From positions 1-31,040 of the IMG/VR virus record IMGVR_UViG_3300010885_029427: a DNA stretch of 31,040 nt, one strand, 5' to 3'. The number at the start of each line of letters is the position of its first letter. The stretch's first letter is position 1. The position numbers were made by a program, and so were the translations under genes. Below the pieces are notes generated by a model. That model had not been told where the DNA came from, did not search any database, and saw nothing but the letters and a program-made list of their open reading frames with translations. This document shows, piece by piece, positions 15,172 to 21,917 of this stretch. This stretch comes from a virus.

Positions 15172-15415
15172 GGGATCCTCTACTAAGAAGGTGACGACCC
15201 CACGCGATTCCCAGTGCTGTTGCAGTTGGGTGCGGGGGGCGCCCATATTCGCGCTGGAACCAGGCTGCGTATTCAGCCTCTAGATCTCGATCTGAGATGT
15301 CAGCGTCAGCGGCACGGGCGGCGGCGATAGCGCGTTCTGCGATCCACTGACCTTGCAGTTGGGGGTCAACAGAGCGAGCAGATTCGACGATGTTGATGAT
15401 GGTGAGATCGGTCAT
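15161..15415 (-). CDS. Hypothetical helical phage protein (84 aa)
   Basis: The start overlaps the upstream stop as ATGA. The sequence is helical and Ala-rich (GQWIAERAIAAARAADAD, then EAEYAAWFQREYGRPPHPTA). The last part, TALGIAWGRHLLSRG, is typical of small accessory phage proteins. No catalytic motif. Confidence 0.65.
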   Translation of the reverse strand: MTDLTIINIVESARSVDPQLQGQWIAERAIAAARAADADISDRDLEAEYAAWFQREYGRPPHPTATALGIAWGRHLLSRGSHGH

Positions 15416-15771
15416 GAGGCGGATACCTCGATGCCCTGTGTGAATTCCTCCGCTTCAGCACGGGCGTCGATCTTCTGGTAGGCGAGTTTGAGTAGCTCGT
15501 CGACAGAGAGATCGTTCGCGTTGAGGAAGAGGTTATCAAGAGCGGATGCTGGGCCTACCTTGACGGGGCCTCTTGAGATCAGATGGAGGTTGACGACACG
15601 CGCAGGGTAATCCTGACATTCCATGTGGATTACGTCGAAGCCACTGAAGATGAATGAAGAATGGTTCCATCGCATTGCGAGGGTCTTCCCATCAGAGACA
15701 AGGTTTATTCCGTGATGATTGTTGCGGTCCATCGCAAACCCTCCATATTCGGTGTTGTAGGAGATTGGCAT
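15412..15771 (-). CDS. Hypothetical protein (119 aa)
   Basis: An N-terminal beta-rich part (NLVSDGKTLAMRWNHSSFIF, then VIHMECQDYPARVVNLHLI) precedes a helical tail (SVDELLKLAYQKIDARAEAE). It lies three bases from the upstream gene and overlaps the downstream one by ATGA. No family recognised. Confidence 0.65.
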   Translation of the reverse strand: MPISYNTEYGGFAMDRNNHHGINLVSDGKTLAMRWNHSSFIFSGFDVIHMECQDYPARVVNLHLISRGPVKVGPASALDNLFLNANDLSVDELLKLAYQKIDARAEAEEFTQGIEVSAS

Positions 15772-15774
15772 AGC

Positions 15775-16131
15775 TTAATAGGGGATTTTGCGGCCAAATT
15801 CGTCGCGTTTGTAGTACGCAGTCGACGCAATCTCCTCGGGAGTCTTCTTTAGAAGCTTGGCAAGTTCCGTCTCAGCACGGGCCAGGGTTGTGCGCATCTG
15901 CTCAACTTCGCGGATGCGAGCCTTGATCACCTCTTTGGCTTCATCGCGGACGATAGTCCGTGTCTCTGCGAGGGCCTCTTCGTAGATCGCGAAGGTGCTA
16001 TCAGGGGAGATGATTTCGGAGGAGGTAATTGGAGTGTTGTCGTGCTCGGGGGGAGCACCTTCTTCAGGGCGGGGCATGGCTTGAACGCGAGTGCAGTAGA
16101 GGAGGTAGCCGAAGTTCGTTGAAGTGGGCAT
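15775..16131 (-). CDS. Hypothetical coiled-coil protein (118 aa)
   Basis: I use ATG 16131 (MPTSTNFGYLLYC); a GTG two codons earlier is possible. The central region is a charged coiled coil (EEALAETRTIVRDEAKEVIK, then REVEQMRTTLARAETELAKL). It ends with PEEIASTAYYKRDEFGR. A 25-nt palindrome lies in the gap to the DUF932 gene, about 25 bases upstream. Function unknown. Confidence 0.65.
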   Translation of the reverse strand: MPTSTNFGYLLYCTRVQAMPRPEEGAPPEHDNTPITSSEIISPDSTFAIYEEALAETRTIVRDEAKEVIKARIREVEQMRTTLARAETELAKLLKKTPEEIASTAYYKRDEFGRKIPY

Positions 16132-16155
16132 GGACACCGTGTAGGGGGTGCGGTG

Positions 16156-16180
16156 GGGAGGAGGTGAATCACCTCCTCCC
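16156..16180 (-). other. 25-nt perfect palindrome carrying SD and anti-SD strings
   Basis: The arms GGGAGGAGGTGA and TCACCTCCTCCC flank a single base. It sits 11 bases after the DUF932 stop. No T run follows, so it is not a standard terminator. One arm contains GGAGGTGA, an extended Shine-Dalgarno, and the other resembles the 16S rRNA 3' end (CACCTCCT). It may be an RNA-processing or stability hairpin, or it may hide a ribosome site. Confidence 0.7.
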
Positions 16181-16191
16181 GCCCGTTTGGA

Positions 16192-17367
16192 TCAGGCGAT
16201 GGTCAGGAGGCAAGCCTCGCGGGCTGCCTCGATCCGGTCAGAGCCGGTGCCACCCCAGAGGGCTTCCAGCCGGGTGCGGGCCGCCTTGATGGGGTCTTTG
16301 GTACGACCTGCATCGTGCGTCTCAAACTGGGTGATCGCTTGGAGCAAGCCATAGACCGTGCCGGGGATGATGTCGATCCCGGTGTTGCCGGAGTAGTGGC
16401 TGCGGATCGTTCCGATCTGAGTCTCCAGGTCTTCGAGGGTGCGCTCTCGAAGAGCACCTGACTCCTTGTCCTTGATGGGGGACCCCAGCTCTTTGGCGTA
16501 GGTATTGCGGAGGATGAAGTCCGCAGCTTCCTTTGTGAGCTTCGTTGTGGTCAGAGGCCGCAAGGCAGCAATGTCCTGCTGGAAGGTCTGGTTCTGGATG
16601 TCGATCAGGGAGGGGAGGTTCTTCATCCACTCGGTGATTCCGGCGGAGTGGCGAAGCTTGAGGCCCTGGCCTGCGGCTTTCGCCTTGGCTGCGCCCTTGC
16701 CGCTGATGTAGCGAACTTGGTTCGCACAGCGGAGCATCATGTCGGAGAAGAAGATGGAGAAGGCAGTGGTTCCGTCGAAGGAGTTGCAGGCGTGGAGGAA
16801 GCGACGGACTGAGTGACCTTCGGCAACGTCTGCGACGATGTCGATGTAGGCGGAGACGACGACCTTGCGGCCATGGTCGAGGACCAGGATGTTGTCGATG
16901 GTCGCGTCTTCGCGGAGGTAGTCGAAGAGGTTGATGAGGCCCTCCATCTGAGCCGGGGTGTAACCCCGTCCGACATCACCCAGGAACTGCATCGTGTCCG
17001 TGCGGACGATCGCCTTGCGCTCGGTGATGGGATTCCAGAAGGGTGCCACATGGGGGCCGCAGTCTTCGGGGACAGCGTTGAACGCCAGGGGGCGAGAGAC
17101 GACCGTGAAGTCCGCGCCAGCGGCGGCGAATGCCTGGCGGGGGGTGGCGTCAGCCGGGTTGATGTAGCCGCCTGCGGCAACAGCCTGCGGGGCGCGGCCC
17201 AGGAGGAGCTGCTCATTCCGGGCGTAGGCCGTGGTGGCCTTGCCCATCAGGGCGCCGGAGACGGAGAGGGCTTCGGAGCTATCGCTCCGGGTGGGCTGGG
17301 TGTGGGAGGGATCCGAGGCGGGGGCCAGGTTGGCGTACTCGGGGGTGAAGGCGGGGGTGGTCTGCAT
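16192..17367 (-). CDS. DUF932 family phage/plasmid-like protein (391 aa)
   Basis: The family is common in phages and plasmids and has no fixed function. I see the characteristic LGDVGRGYTPAQMEGLINLF segment, preceded by VRTDTMQF and followed by GRKVVVSAYIDI and a catalytic-looking but unproved SFDGTTAFSIFFSDMMLRC. The open frame extends to 17463, but I start at ATG 17367 because the promoter (TTGACA/TAGGTT, 17435-17463) and the shared leader element lie between. There is no Shine-Dalgarno near this ATG. A strong promoter suggests high expression. A perfect palindrome follows the stop. Confidence 0.85.
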   Translation of the reverse strand: MQTTPAFTPEYANLAPASDPSHTQPTRSDSSEALSVSGALMGKATTAYARNEQLLLGRAPQAVAAGGYINPADATPRQAFAAAGADFTVVSRPLAFNAVPEDCGPHVAPFWNPITERKAIVRTDTMQFLGDVGRGYTPAQMEGLINLFDYLREDATIDNILVLDHGRKVVVSAYIDIVADVAEGHSVRRFLHACNSFDGTTAFSIFFSDMMLRCANQVRYISGKGAAKAKAAGQGLKLRHSAGITEWMKNLPSLIDIQNQTFQQDIAALRPLTTTKLTKEAADFILRNTYAKELGSPIKDKESGALRERTLEDLETQIGTIRSHYSGNTGIDIIPGTVYGLLQAITQFETHDAGRTKDPIKAARTRLEALWGGTGSDRIEAAREACLLTIA

Positions 17368-17394
17368 GGCGGAAGGGGCGGCCCGTGGGCCAGG

Positions 17395-17413
17395 GGTGGT
17401 GGTAGATGGACAG
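17395..17413 (-). promoter_or_regulatory. Conserved leader element upstream of DUF932 gene
   Basis: CTGTCCATCTACCACC on the minus strand, 28 bases before the ATG and 22 bases after the -10 box, so within the expected 5' leader. A GGCCC/GGGCC hairpin (17380-17391) lies between it and the ATG. The same element precedes at least three other genes. Confidence 0.6.
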
Positions 17414-17434
17414 CCGCGAGTGCGGAGTAGAGTC

Positions 17435-17463
17435 AACCTATCAAGAAGGGGAGAGGTTGTCAA
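17435..17463 (-). promoter_or_regulatory. Sigma-70 type promoter for DUF932 gene
   Basis: On the minus strand TTGACA (17463-17458) is followed after 17 bases by TAGGTT (17440-17435). The block from AATCGGTTGA through GATAGGTTGAC is similar to the one before the gene at 30930. The spacing and the exact -35 consensus make this the clearest promoter in the window. Confidence 0.75.
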
Positions 17464-17552
17464 CCGATTCAGGAAAGGTTTGTGTGAGTGCGCTGAGAAA
17501 GGAGGCGCAGCCTGGGCTTACGTCAGGAAGGTTGACTGCCAGGTGGTGAGGG

Positions 17553-17885
17553 TCAGCCCTTGTCGATCTCGACAAAGGCGACCCAGTTTGGGTCGGTCGG
17601 GTCGTAAGCGTCCTCCAGGACTGGGCGGAGATCTGCGCGGGAGACGCGGATGACGCCACCATCGGCACCCCATTCGTGGAAGTGGCCGCCGATGTGGGTG
17701 CGGATGAGAATGTCGTCGACGGTCGGGATGACGATCTCGGGGCCGAAGCTCTCAACGATGAAGGCTTCACGGTCTACAAGATTCATCGTGTGAAAGTCTT
17801 CGTCAGACACGGCTCGTTGCGGATCGACGTACTCACGCCAGAGGTTGAGGTCTGCAGCTTGTTGGGCGTAGGTAGGTTTGTTCAT
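17553..17885 (-). CDS. Hypothetical protein (110 aa)
   Basis: The start shares ATGA with the 70-aa gene upstream. The sequence (LNLWREYVDPQRAVSDEDFH, then LVDREAFIVESFGPE and VDDILIRTHIGGHFHEWG) looks like a compact alpha/beta protein; no known motif. It is the last gene before the 185-base promoter and leader gap in front of the DUF932 gene. Confidence 0.65.
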   Translation of the reverse strand: MNKPTYAQQAADLNLWREYVDPQRAVSDEDFHTMNLVDREAFIVESFGPEIVIPTVDDILIRTHIGGHFHEWGADGGVIRVSRADLRPVLEDAYDPTDPNWVAFVEIDKG

Positions 17886-18094
17886 GACGCAGCAGAAGCG
17901 GATTCGCGGGTGAAGGTGAAGGCCCAGTCGGGGTCACCTTCGGTCTTGATCCAGGTGCAGAAGCTCCGGTCGGGGGAGGTCACGAAGATCTCCCCGTCGC
18001 GGAGCTGCTCCAGGGTGCAGATGGGGTTGCCGTGGAGGCTGTTGGCGAGGCGGTTCTTCGCCTTCGGCGAGAGGGGGGTGAGGATGACGTTCAT
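17882..18094 (-). CDS. Hypothetical protein (70 aa)
   Basis: A small basic-to-neutral protein: MNVILTPLSPKAKNRLANSL, then TLEQLRDGEIFVTSPDRSFC and WAFTFTRE. The beta-rich second half could be a small barrel. Both ends overlap neighbours by ATGA (the start lies within the end of the secreted-protein gene). Confidence 0.65.
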   Translation of the reverse strand: MNVILTPLSPKAKNRLANSLHGNPICTLEQLRDGEIFVTSPDRSFCTWIKTEGDPDWAFTFTRESASAAS

Positions 18095-18372
18095 GGAGTA
18101 AAAAGCTCAGTACAGAGTTTCTGTGCTTCGACAACAGCGTTGAGATGATCACTCCGCACTGGTGTCTCATTGATTTGGACGTAAGTCCAATCGTCGTAGC
18201 CGACGCTGGCGTCTTGGAGTGCAGCCTTCATCGCGTCAGCGTTGCTAATGCCTAGGGAGCGATAACGACAGTAGTGGCTGGCGTAGAGGTTGGGAAGGAC
18301 GGTGGAGGCGGTAGCCGCAGTTGGGAGGAGAAAGGGGGGCAGGAGTAGGAACAGAGGAAGGAAGCGGACCAT
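18091..18372 (-). CDS. Small secreted protein, picocyanobacterial type (93 aa)
   Basis: MVRFLPLFLLLPPFLLPTAA then TASTVL is a clear signal peptide with a likely TAS/T or ATA/S cleavage. The mature part reads LYASHYCRYRSLGISNADAM. It resembles small secreted proteins of marine and freshwater Synechococcus, in which a YCxLRxxG motif precedes a helix. I start at ATG 18372 instead of the GTG at 18399 because it gives a standard signal peptide. It has two cysteines in the mature part. A periplasmic or exported phage protein of unknown use, possibly captured from the host. Confidence 0.7.
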   Translation of the reverse strand: MVRFLPLFLLLPPFLLPTAATASTVLPNLYASHYCRYRSLGISNADAMKAALQDASVGYDDWTYVQINETPVRSDHLNAVVEAQKLCTELFTP

Positions 18373-18395
18373 GGGGGCGGGAATGAGAATCGTTA

Positions 18396-18698
18396 TCACC
18401 GCCTAGGTTCGGACGGCGAAGGGCTCTGGTTGAGGTGTTCAATGTGACGCTCAAGGTAGGTGTGCGCCTTATGCAGCCCTTCACGGATCGTATCCCGCTC
18501 TGCAGTTGCTCGCTCCCAGCTCCCCGAAGGGAGCGGGTAGTAATTGCGAGCGTGGAAGTCGATGGCGTAGAAGGAGTTGATGGCCTTCTGCAGATCACGG
18601 CGGGCGTTGATGTACCCGTCGCGAAGCGACTCACGGCTGTTGCCGTTGAGGTGGATGAGGGGGAAGGTGAGGCGGGTTTCGGTGGAAAGGGCGGACAT
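18396..18698 (-). CDS. Hypothetical phage protein, LNGxSREAL family (100 aa)
   Basis: It begins with IHLNGNSRESLRDGYINARR, then ALQ-like DLQKAINSFYAIDFHARNYY and helix RDTIREGLHKAHTYLERHIE. This pattern (LNGTSRxxLxxxY...A...RDYYP) is one of the most widespread small-protein families in tailed phages; its role is unknown. The start overlaps the upstream stop (TGATG). Confidence 0.75.
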   Translation of the reverse strand: MSALSTETRLTFPLIHLNGNSRESLRDGYINARRDLQKAINSFYAIDFHARNYYPLPSGSWERATAERDTIREGLHKAHTYLERHIEHLNQSPSPSEPRR

Positions 18699-18937
18699 CA
18701 GGTAGTGCCTTTGCAGTTTGGACAGCGGAAAGTGAGGTAGTCGCCTCGCCCATCGTCACCGGAGTAAGAACCCCAGCCGATTGGCATGGCATTAGGTCCA
18801 GGCTTGATCTCTGCGATCTCTGCGGGGTTGTTGACTTCTACGGTGACTACGTCGCCGGAGCCAAAGCCCCCACATGTAGAGCATCGGTAGATAGCCTGCC
18901 CTTTGACGGTGATGGAGTTGATGTAAAGATGGCGCAT
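18698..18937 (-). CDS. Zinc-ribbon-like small protein (79 aa)
   Basis: CSTCGGFGSG near the start (residues about 19-28 from ATG 18937) and a second pair FRCPNCKG at the C-terminus make a C-x2-C...C-x2-C zinc ribbon with an Asp/Gly-rich insert. The second CPNC lies almost at the end of the chain. Both ends overlap neighbours through TGATG. Probably a nucleic-acid or protein adaptor; function unknown. Confidence 0.7.
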   Translation of the reverse strand: MRHLYINSITVKGQAIYRCSTCGGFGSGDVVTVEVNNPAEIAEIKPGPNAMPIGWGSYSGDDGRGDYLTFRCPNCKGTT

Positions 18938-19302
18938 CAGCAACCCTCCACATCGGTGACGTCCTCGGGGGAGGTGGCGATGGGCCGATGGCTCTGGCGG
19001 ACGAATTCCGCGATGGCGTCGAAAGTGTCAGAGTCCCACTCTTTGCCATTCATTTCTTTATGAATTGCATCCATCGCATCGGAATCAGAGGTGACGTATT
19101 CCCCACAGTGGTGGGTCAACCCTAGGAACTTGTCTATCCCTAGGTTAATGTTGTTGTATGTGGTCTTTAATGAGTTGATCTCGGTTTGTAGAAAGTGGAT
19201 CCGCTTGAGGATATCGGAGCCCATACCCGCGAGGTCAGCGCAGGGGTTGATGGGGTCAGGACCACAGTTGCGTTCAAGCGCTGTAAGAGTCTTGTTGTCC
19301 AT
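18937..19302 (-). CDS. Hypothetical phage protein (121 aa)
   Basis: The protein is helical in the middle (SDILKRIHFLQTEINSLKTT, then NINLGIDKFLGLTHHCGEYV). It has a cysteine at each end and an acidic tail, TSPEDVTDVEGC. A copy of the CCGGCTGTTGCCGG repeat sits immediately upstream of the ATG. No family recognised. Confidence 0.65.
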   Translation of the reverse strand: MDNKTLTALERNCGPDPINPCADLAGMGSDILKRIHFLQTEINSLKTTYNNINLGIDKFLGLTHHCGEYVTSDSDAMDAIHKEMNGKEWDSDTFDAIAEFVRQSHRPIATSPEDVTDVEGC

Positions 19303-19305
19303 TGA

Positions 19306-19329
19306 TCAACCGGCTGTTGCCGGAGCGAG
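19306..19329 (-). repeat. CCGGCTGYTGCCGG repeat, copy 1
   Basis: One of three copies (19306-19329, 19686-19708, 19845-19866) of TCAAYCGGCTGYTGCCGGRGCGA. Each copy sits at the end of a reading frame and just before the next start on the minus strand. The core CCGGC-TGTT-GCCGG is itself a hairpin. In copies 2 and 3 it encodes the C-termini IAPAAAD and LAPAAAGE. In this copy the LAPATAG frame has no standard start and is shifted by one relative to the upstream gene. Confidence 0.65.
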
Positions 19330-19348
19330 AAAGTGGAGAGGGGAGATG

Positions 19349-19681
19349 TCATCCGTTGAACCGAAGTGAAGGATGTAGACATGTGTAGAACGCCTCCGGA
19401 TCTTTAAGCGCTTCTGCCTCTTCTTTGATGTAAGAGAGAAAGAAGCGCTCCGGGTTTACCTGGGCTGAGCTAGTGCATAAATGCCAGCGTAGATATAGAA
19501 TCTTGTAGATCACATGATCTCGGCATTGATCTAATGTCCACCCGTCACGAATCCTACACAGTAGATCTTCATTTTGATCACTATTGATCAGATACTCCTC
19601 AATGCTTTCTACAGCATCACTAATCTCCTGCTTAATCATTTCATCAACGACCGTGGGATTGTTTGGGGAGAGTTTGTGCAT
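19349..19681 (-). CDS. Hypothetical protein (110 aa)
   Basis: A helical, acidic protein: VDEMIKQEISDAVESIEEYL, then LYLRWHLCTSSAQVNPERFF and IKEEAEALKDPEAFY. The +1 frame across its end continues VYILHFGSTDD... to LAPATAG. It matches the C-terminal ending of the two neighbouring products, so a frameshift (programmed or mutational) near the 3' end is possible. Confidence 0.6.
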   Translation of the reverse strand: MHKLSPNNPTVVDEMIKQEISDAVESIEEYLINSDQNEDLLCRIRDGWTLDQCRDHVIYKILYLRWHLCTSSAQVNPERFFLSYIKEEAEALKDPEAFYTCLHPSLRFNG

Positions 19682-19685
19682 GAGA

Positions 19686-19708
19686 TCAATCGGCTGCTGC
19701 CGGGGCGA
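19686..19708 (-). repeat. CCGGCTGYTGCCGG repeat, copy 2
   Basis: Second copy, encoding the IAPAAAD ending of the 52-aa product. Its left arm carries TCGGC in place of CCGGC. Confidence 0.6.
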
Positions 19709-19844
19709 TGTGTTCGTACTCGTAGTCTTGAACCGAAGGATGGCAATGAAGGAGGTGATCGACGAATGTCATTACACCGGCATCATCCTGTGGTTGACGA
19801 AAGTAGACAGTGATTACAACTAAGTCGTGGTTGGACATGGTCAT
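19686..19844 (-). CDS. Small protein ending IAPAAAD (52 aa)
   Basis: The ATG overlaps the metalloprotease stop as ATGA. The product begins MTMSNHDLVVITVYFRQPQD and runs through VMTFVDHLLHCHPSVQD to YEYEHIAPAAAD. It looks like a real short alpha/beta protein, and the last codons lie within the CCGGCTGCTGCCGG repeat. Function unknown. Confidence 0.6.
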   Translation of the reverse strand: MTMSNHDLVVITVYFRQPQDDAGVMTFVDHLLHCHPSVQDYEYEHIAPAAAD

Positions 19845-21040
19845 TCACCGGCTGCTGCCGGGGCGAGAGAACGGTTGCGGGCGCCTGTTGCCTGCTTCGC
19901 CACGGAGACGGAAGCCCCGGCGGCATAGCCGGCGGCGCGGCCTGCGGCGGACTGTGAGCCCTTGCGGGCAGCACCCTTACCCAGAGAAGGGTGCAGCCAT
20001 GTCATGTATTCGTTGGCCGCTTCTTTCTCTTTGACGAAGGAGGATCGGAGCACCAGGCCGGGAACGTGAGTGATCCCGTTAGTGGCGGTGATACCCTCCT
20101 CCATGCGGCGTTCGTGATCGTCGCGGAGCGCTTTGGCGACACGCTGAGCCACACCTTCGCGGAAGGCTATCCAGTAGGAGCGGCCTCGGGGGACGGCGAG
20201 GACACTCCGCCCTTCACGCTGGTGCAGCTTTCTGACATCATTGTCCGCCTTCATCTCCTTCTCTACGACCCTGTCGATTGCACCTGTGAGGTACTCGATT
20301 ATGTCGTAAGCCTGAGGGATCTTGATGCTCCGCCCGTAGAAGTGGATATGGGTACAGGCGTCCTGTGTGCGGCGGTAGGTGAATGTGCAGCCGTGGGTGT
20401 AAGCCACTGCTCTGAGCACCGACATAAGCCAGGTGTTCATCACCTTGGCGGTCCAGATGTGTTCCTTGACGATCTCAGGAAGGTTCTCCGCTAGGGCTCC
20501 AGCATGGGAATCTAGGCTGAGATTGTTCTTGCTGGTGAACTCTGCGTACTTGGCGGCAGCCAAGGCTGCTTCGTGTTCATTGGAGGACGTAGTCCTCGCA
20601 AGAAGCGCAAGCGCTGTTCGTTGGGCACGGGCGGCCTCTTCCCCTTCGGGGGTCTTCGCCAGTTCGTGGTAAATGTCCACTGCCTGTCGTTGAAGAACAC
20701 CATTGACATGGTTGGCAAGGAGCCGGAACTCTTTGCCGTGGGTGGGGACGTCTCCGTATTTGATGTGTTGAACGTGGTGGCACAATTCATGCAGACCAAC
20801 GTCGATGATTGCCTGGGATTGACGTTCGGGCGGGAGGCCACGGAAGAAGTCGGGATCGAGGCTGATGGTTGAGGCCGAATACCAGCCTGCCCAGCGCTGC
20901 CTGAGCTTCTTGGCAGAGGTTGAGCGTTCCCAGTGGAAGGCCCGGAGGGGCAAGGTCGTGTCTGGGAAGAGCGTGGCCAGTTGCTCGTTGAGCCAGGCGA
21001 GGACTTCGGCCTCGGGGGTAGAAGTGGAGAGGATCTTCAT
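19841..21040 (-). CDS. SprT-like zinc-metallopeptidase fused to DUF2786-type domain (399 aa)
   Basis: The N-terminal domain has the zinc-protease signature HELCHH (residues 84-89) with a downstream HGKEF (about 101-105) as probable third ligand, as in SprT-like proteins. Residues about 140-185 (LALLARTTSSNEHEAALAAAKYAE) match the DUF2786 pattern, followed by a helical region (about 205-280) like the DUF7168 part usually attached to it. The C-terminus is Ala/Gly/Lys-rich and ends LAPAAAGE. SprT/Spartan proteases cut DNA-bound proteins; in phages the target is unknown. The ATG 21040 is preceded by the 40-aa gene. Confidence 0.82.
   Translation of the reverse strand: MKILSTSTPEAEVLAWLNEQLATLFPDTTLPLRAFHWERSTSAKKLRQRWAGWYSASTISLDPDFFRGLPPERQSQAIIDVGLHELCHHVQHIKYGDVPTHGKEFRLLANHVNGVLQRQAVDIYHELAKTPEGEEAARAQRTALALLARTTSSNEHEAALAAAKYAEFTSKNNLSLDSHAGALAENLPEIVKEHIWTAKVMNTWLMSVLRAVAYTHGCTFTYRRTQDACTHIHFYGRSIKIPQAYDIIEYLTGAIDRVVEKEMKADNDVRKLHQREGRSVLAVPRGRSYWIAFREGVAQRVAKALRDDHERRMEEGITATNGITHVPGLVLRSSFVKEKEAANEYMTWLHPSLGKGAARKGSQSAAGRAAGYAAGASVSVAKQATGARNRSLAPAAAGE
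19845..19866 (-). repeat. CCGGCTGYTGCCGG repeat, copy 3
   Basis: Third copy, encoding the LAPAAAGE ending of the metalloprotease. The core CCGGC-TGCT-GCCGG can form a 5-bp hairpin. Confidence 0.6.
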
Positions 21041-21067
21041 GAGGACTTGTTGAGCGGTGGGTCAGTC

Positions 21068-21190
21068 TCAGCTGCAGGCCCGCCGCCAGTAGGACCAACT
21101 GCGGCCTAACTGTTTGCGGACGTTGAAAGAGTCGGAGAAGCCGCCCATGGCGTAGAACTGCTTCCGGGTGATGCGGTAGTAGCCCATCAT
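21068..21190 (-). CDS. Tiny conserved phage protein (40 aa), YYRxTxxxFYxxGGF type
   Basis: The minus strand reads MMGYYRITRKQFYAMGGFSD then NVRKQLGRSWSYWRRACS. The pattern (YYR-[IV]-T-x3-FYA-x-GGF...R...G-x-W-x-YW) is a recurrent tiny protein of tailed phages with unknown function. The ATG shares ATGA with the 56-aa gene upstream; the second Met, 3 bases on, is an equal candidate. Confidence 0.75.
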   Translation of the reverse strand: MMGYYRITRKQFYAMGGFSDSFNVRKQLGRSWSYWRRACS

Positions 21191-21357
21191 TTGTATTGGC
21201 CCACAGGTTCAGTGAGGCTGAAGCTGTAACTCCCGCTTATGTTTGAGCCAAAACCGGAGGTGTAGCCTTCTTCTATTAGACGGCGCACTTCATCGAGGGC
21301 GTAAATAGCGTCGTCTTCGTGCTTGCCTTCGATGTGGATGTTGAATGCGATGCTCAT
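21187..21357 (-). CDS. Small phage protein (56 aa), EGYTSGF...GSYSF type
   Basis: Product: MSIAFNIHIEGKHEDDAIYA, then LDEVRRLIEEGYTSGFGSNI and SGSYSFSLTEPVGQYK. This pattern (helix-rich 'x-EV-x-RLI-x-EGYTSG' followed by 'GSYSF') is common among small phage ORFs. It starts three bases after the stop of the 140-aa gene and overlaps the next start. Confidence 0.75.
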   Translation of the reverse strand: MSIAFNIHIEGKHEDDAIYALDEVRRLIEEGYTSGFGSNISGSYSFSLTEPVGQYK

Positions 21358-21360
21358 CGC

Positions 21361-21783
21361 TCAGGCCCCCGCAGCCTTGCGGGAAACCGCGAGGGCGACG
21401 TAGACGGTGGGGGTGTTGATGGCGCGGCCATCGGATTGCTCCAGCTTCTGCTGTTGCTGCACCTTGAGCATCTCGTTCTGCAGCAGGAGCGAATACTCCC
21501 AGTTAGCGCGTTCCTTGCGTTGCACCTGAAAGTCGCCGACGTCGATGCGGCTGACGTTGTTCTTGATGCAGTGGGCTTTGAGGAAGGCGGTGTGCCCATC
21601 GAGCAGAGCCTTCAGCCTGTCGATTTCCAGCTTGAGCTGGAAGGCTTGCGCCACGCGAGTGCCGATCTCCCCGTTGGGGGAGTAGGACTTCGGCGCAGCC
21701 GGGGCCTTGCGGCGGACGGTGCCGGAGCCGTTGCTGGAGCGGGGGGCAACGACGCAGAGCGTCGGGCGTGTGGAAGTGGTCAC
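21361..21783 (-). CDS. Hypothetical phage protein (140 aa) expressed from the shared leader
   Basis: I start at GTG 21783 (MTTSTRPTLCVVAPRSSNG). The frame is open to 22152, but the upstream part is low-complexity Pro/Ser and carries the leader element. The core is helical: GTRVAQAFQLKLEIDRLKAL then FLKAHCIKNNVSRIDVGDFQ and a Gln-rich segment EMLKVQQQQKLEQ. No family recognised. The CGGGC/GCCCG hairpin and leader element lie directly upstream and there is no obvious Shine-Dalgarno. Confidence 0.6.
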   Translation of the reverse strand: MTTSTRPTLCVVAPRSSNGSGTVRRKAPAAPKSYSPNGEIGTRVAQAFQLKLEIDRLKALLDGHTAFLKAHCIKNNVSRIDVGDFQVQRKERANWEYSLLLQNEMLKVQQQQKLEQSDGRAINTPTVYVALAVSRKAAGA

Positions 21784-21812
21784 GGTGAGTGAACGGGCAG
21801 GGCCCGGAGGGT

Positions 21813-21827
21813 GGTGGTAGATGGACA
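21813..21827 (-). promoter_or_regulatory. Conserved leader element upstream of the 140-aa gene
   Basis: TGTCCATCTACCACC on the minus strand, followed by a CGGGC-CCT-GCCCG hairpin (21794-21806) and the GTG at 21783. The element plus hairpin arrangement is nearly the same as at 25534-25549. Confidence 0.6.
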
Positions 21828-21917
21828 ACTGGCAAAGCCAGGGCGCAAGGGCGCCAGGAAACCTCCGAACGGGTGAGGATCGGAGGCTTCGGGGTGCCGT
21901 CGCAGGGAGCGAAGCGC

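Noticed and set aside
16192-17463. The longer start of the DUF932 protein
   Set aside because: It would begin within the -35 box of the promoter, so it cannot be on that transcript; ATG 17367 is preferred.
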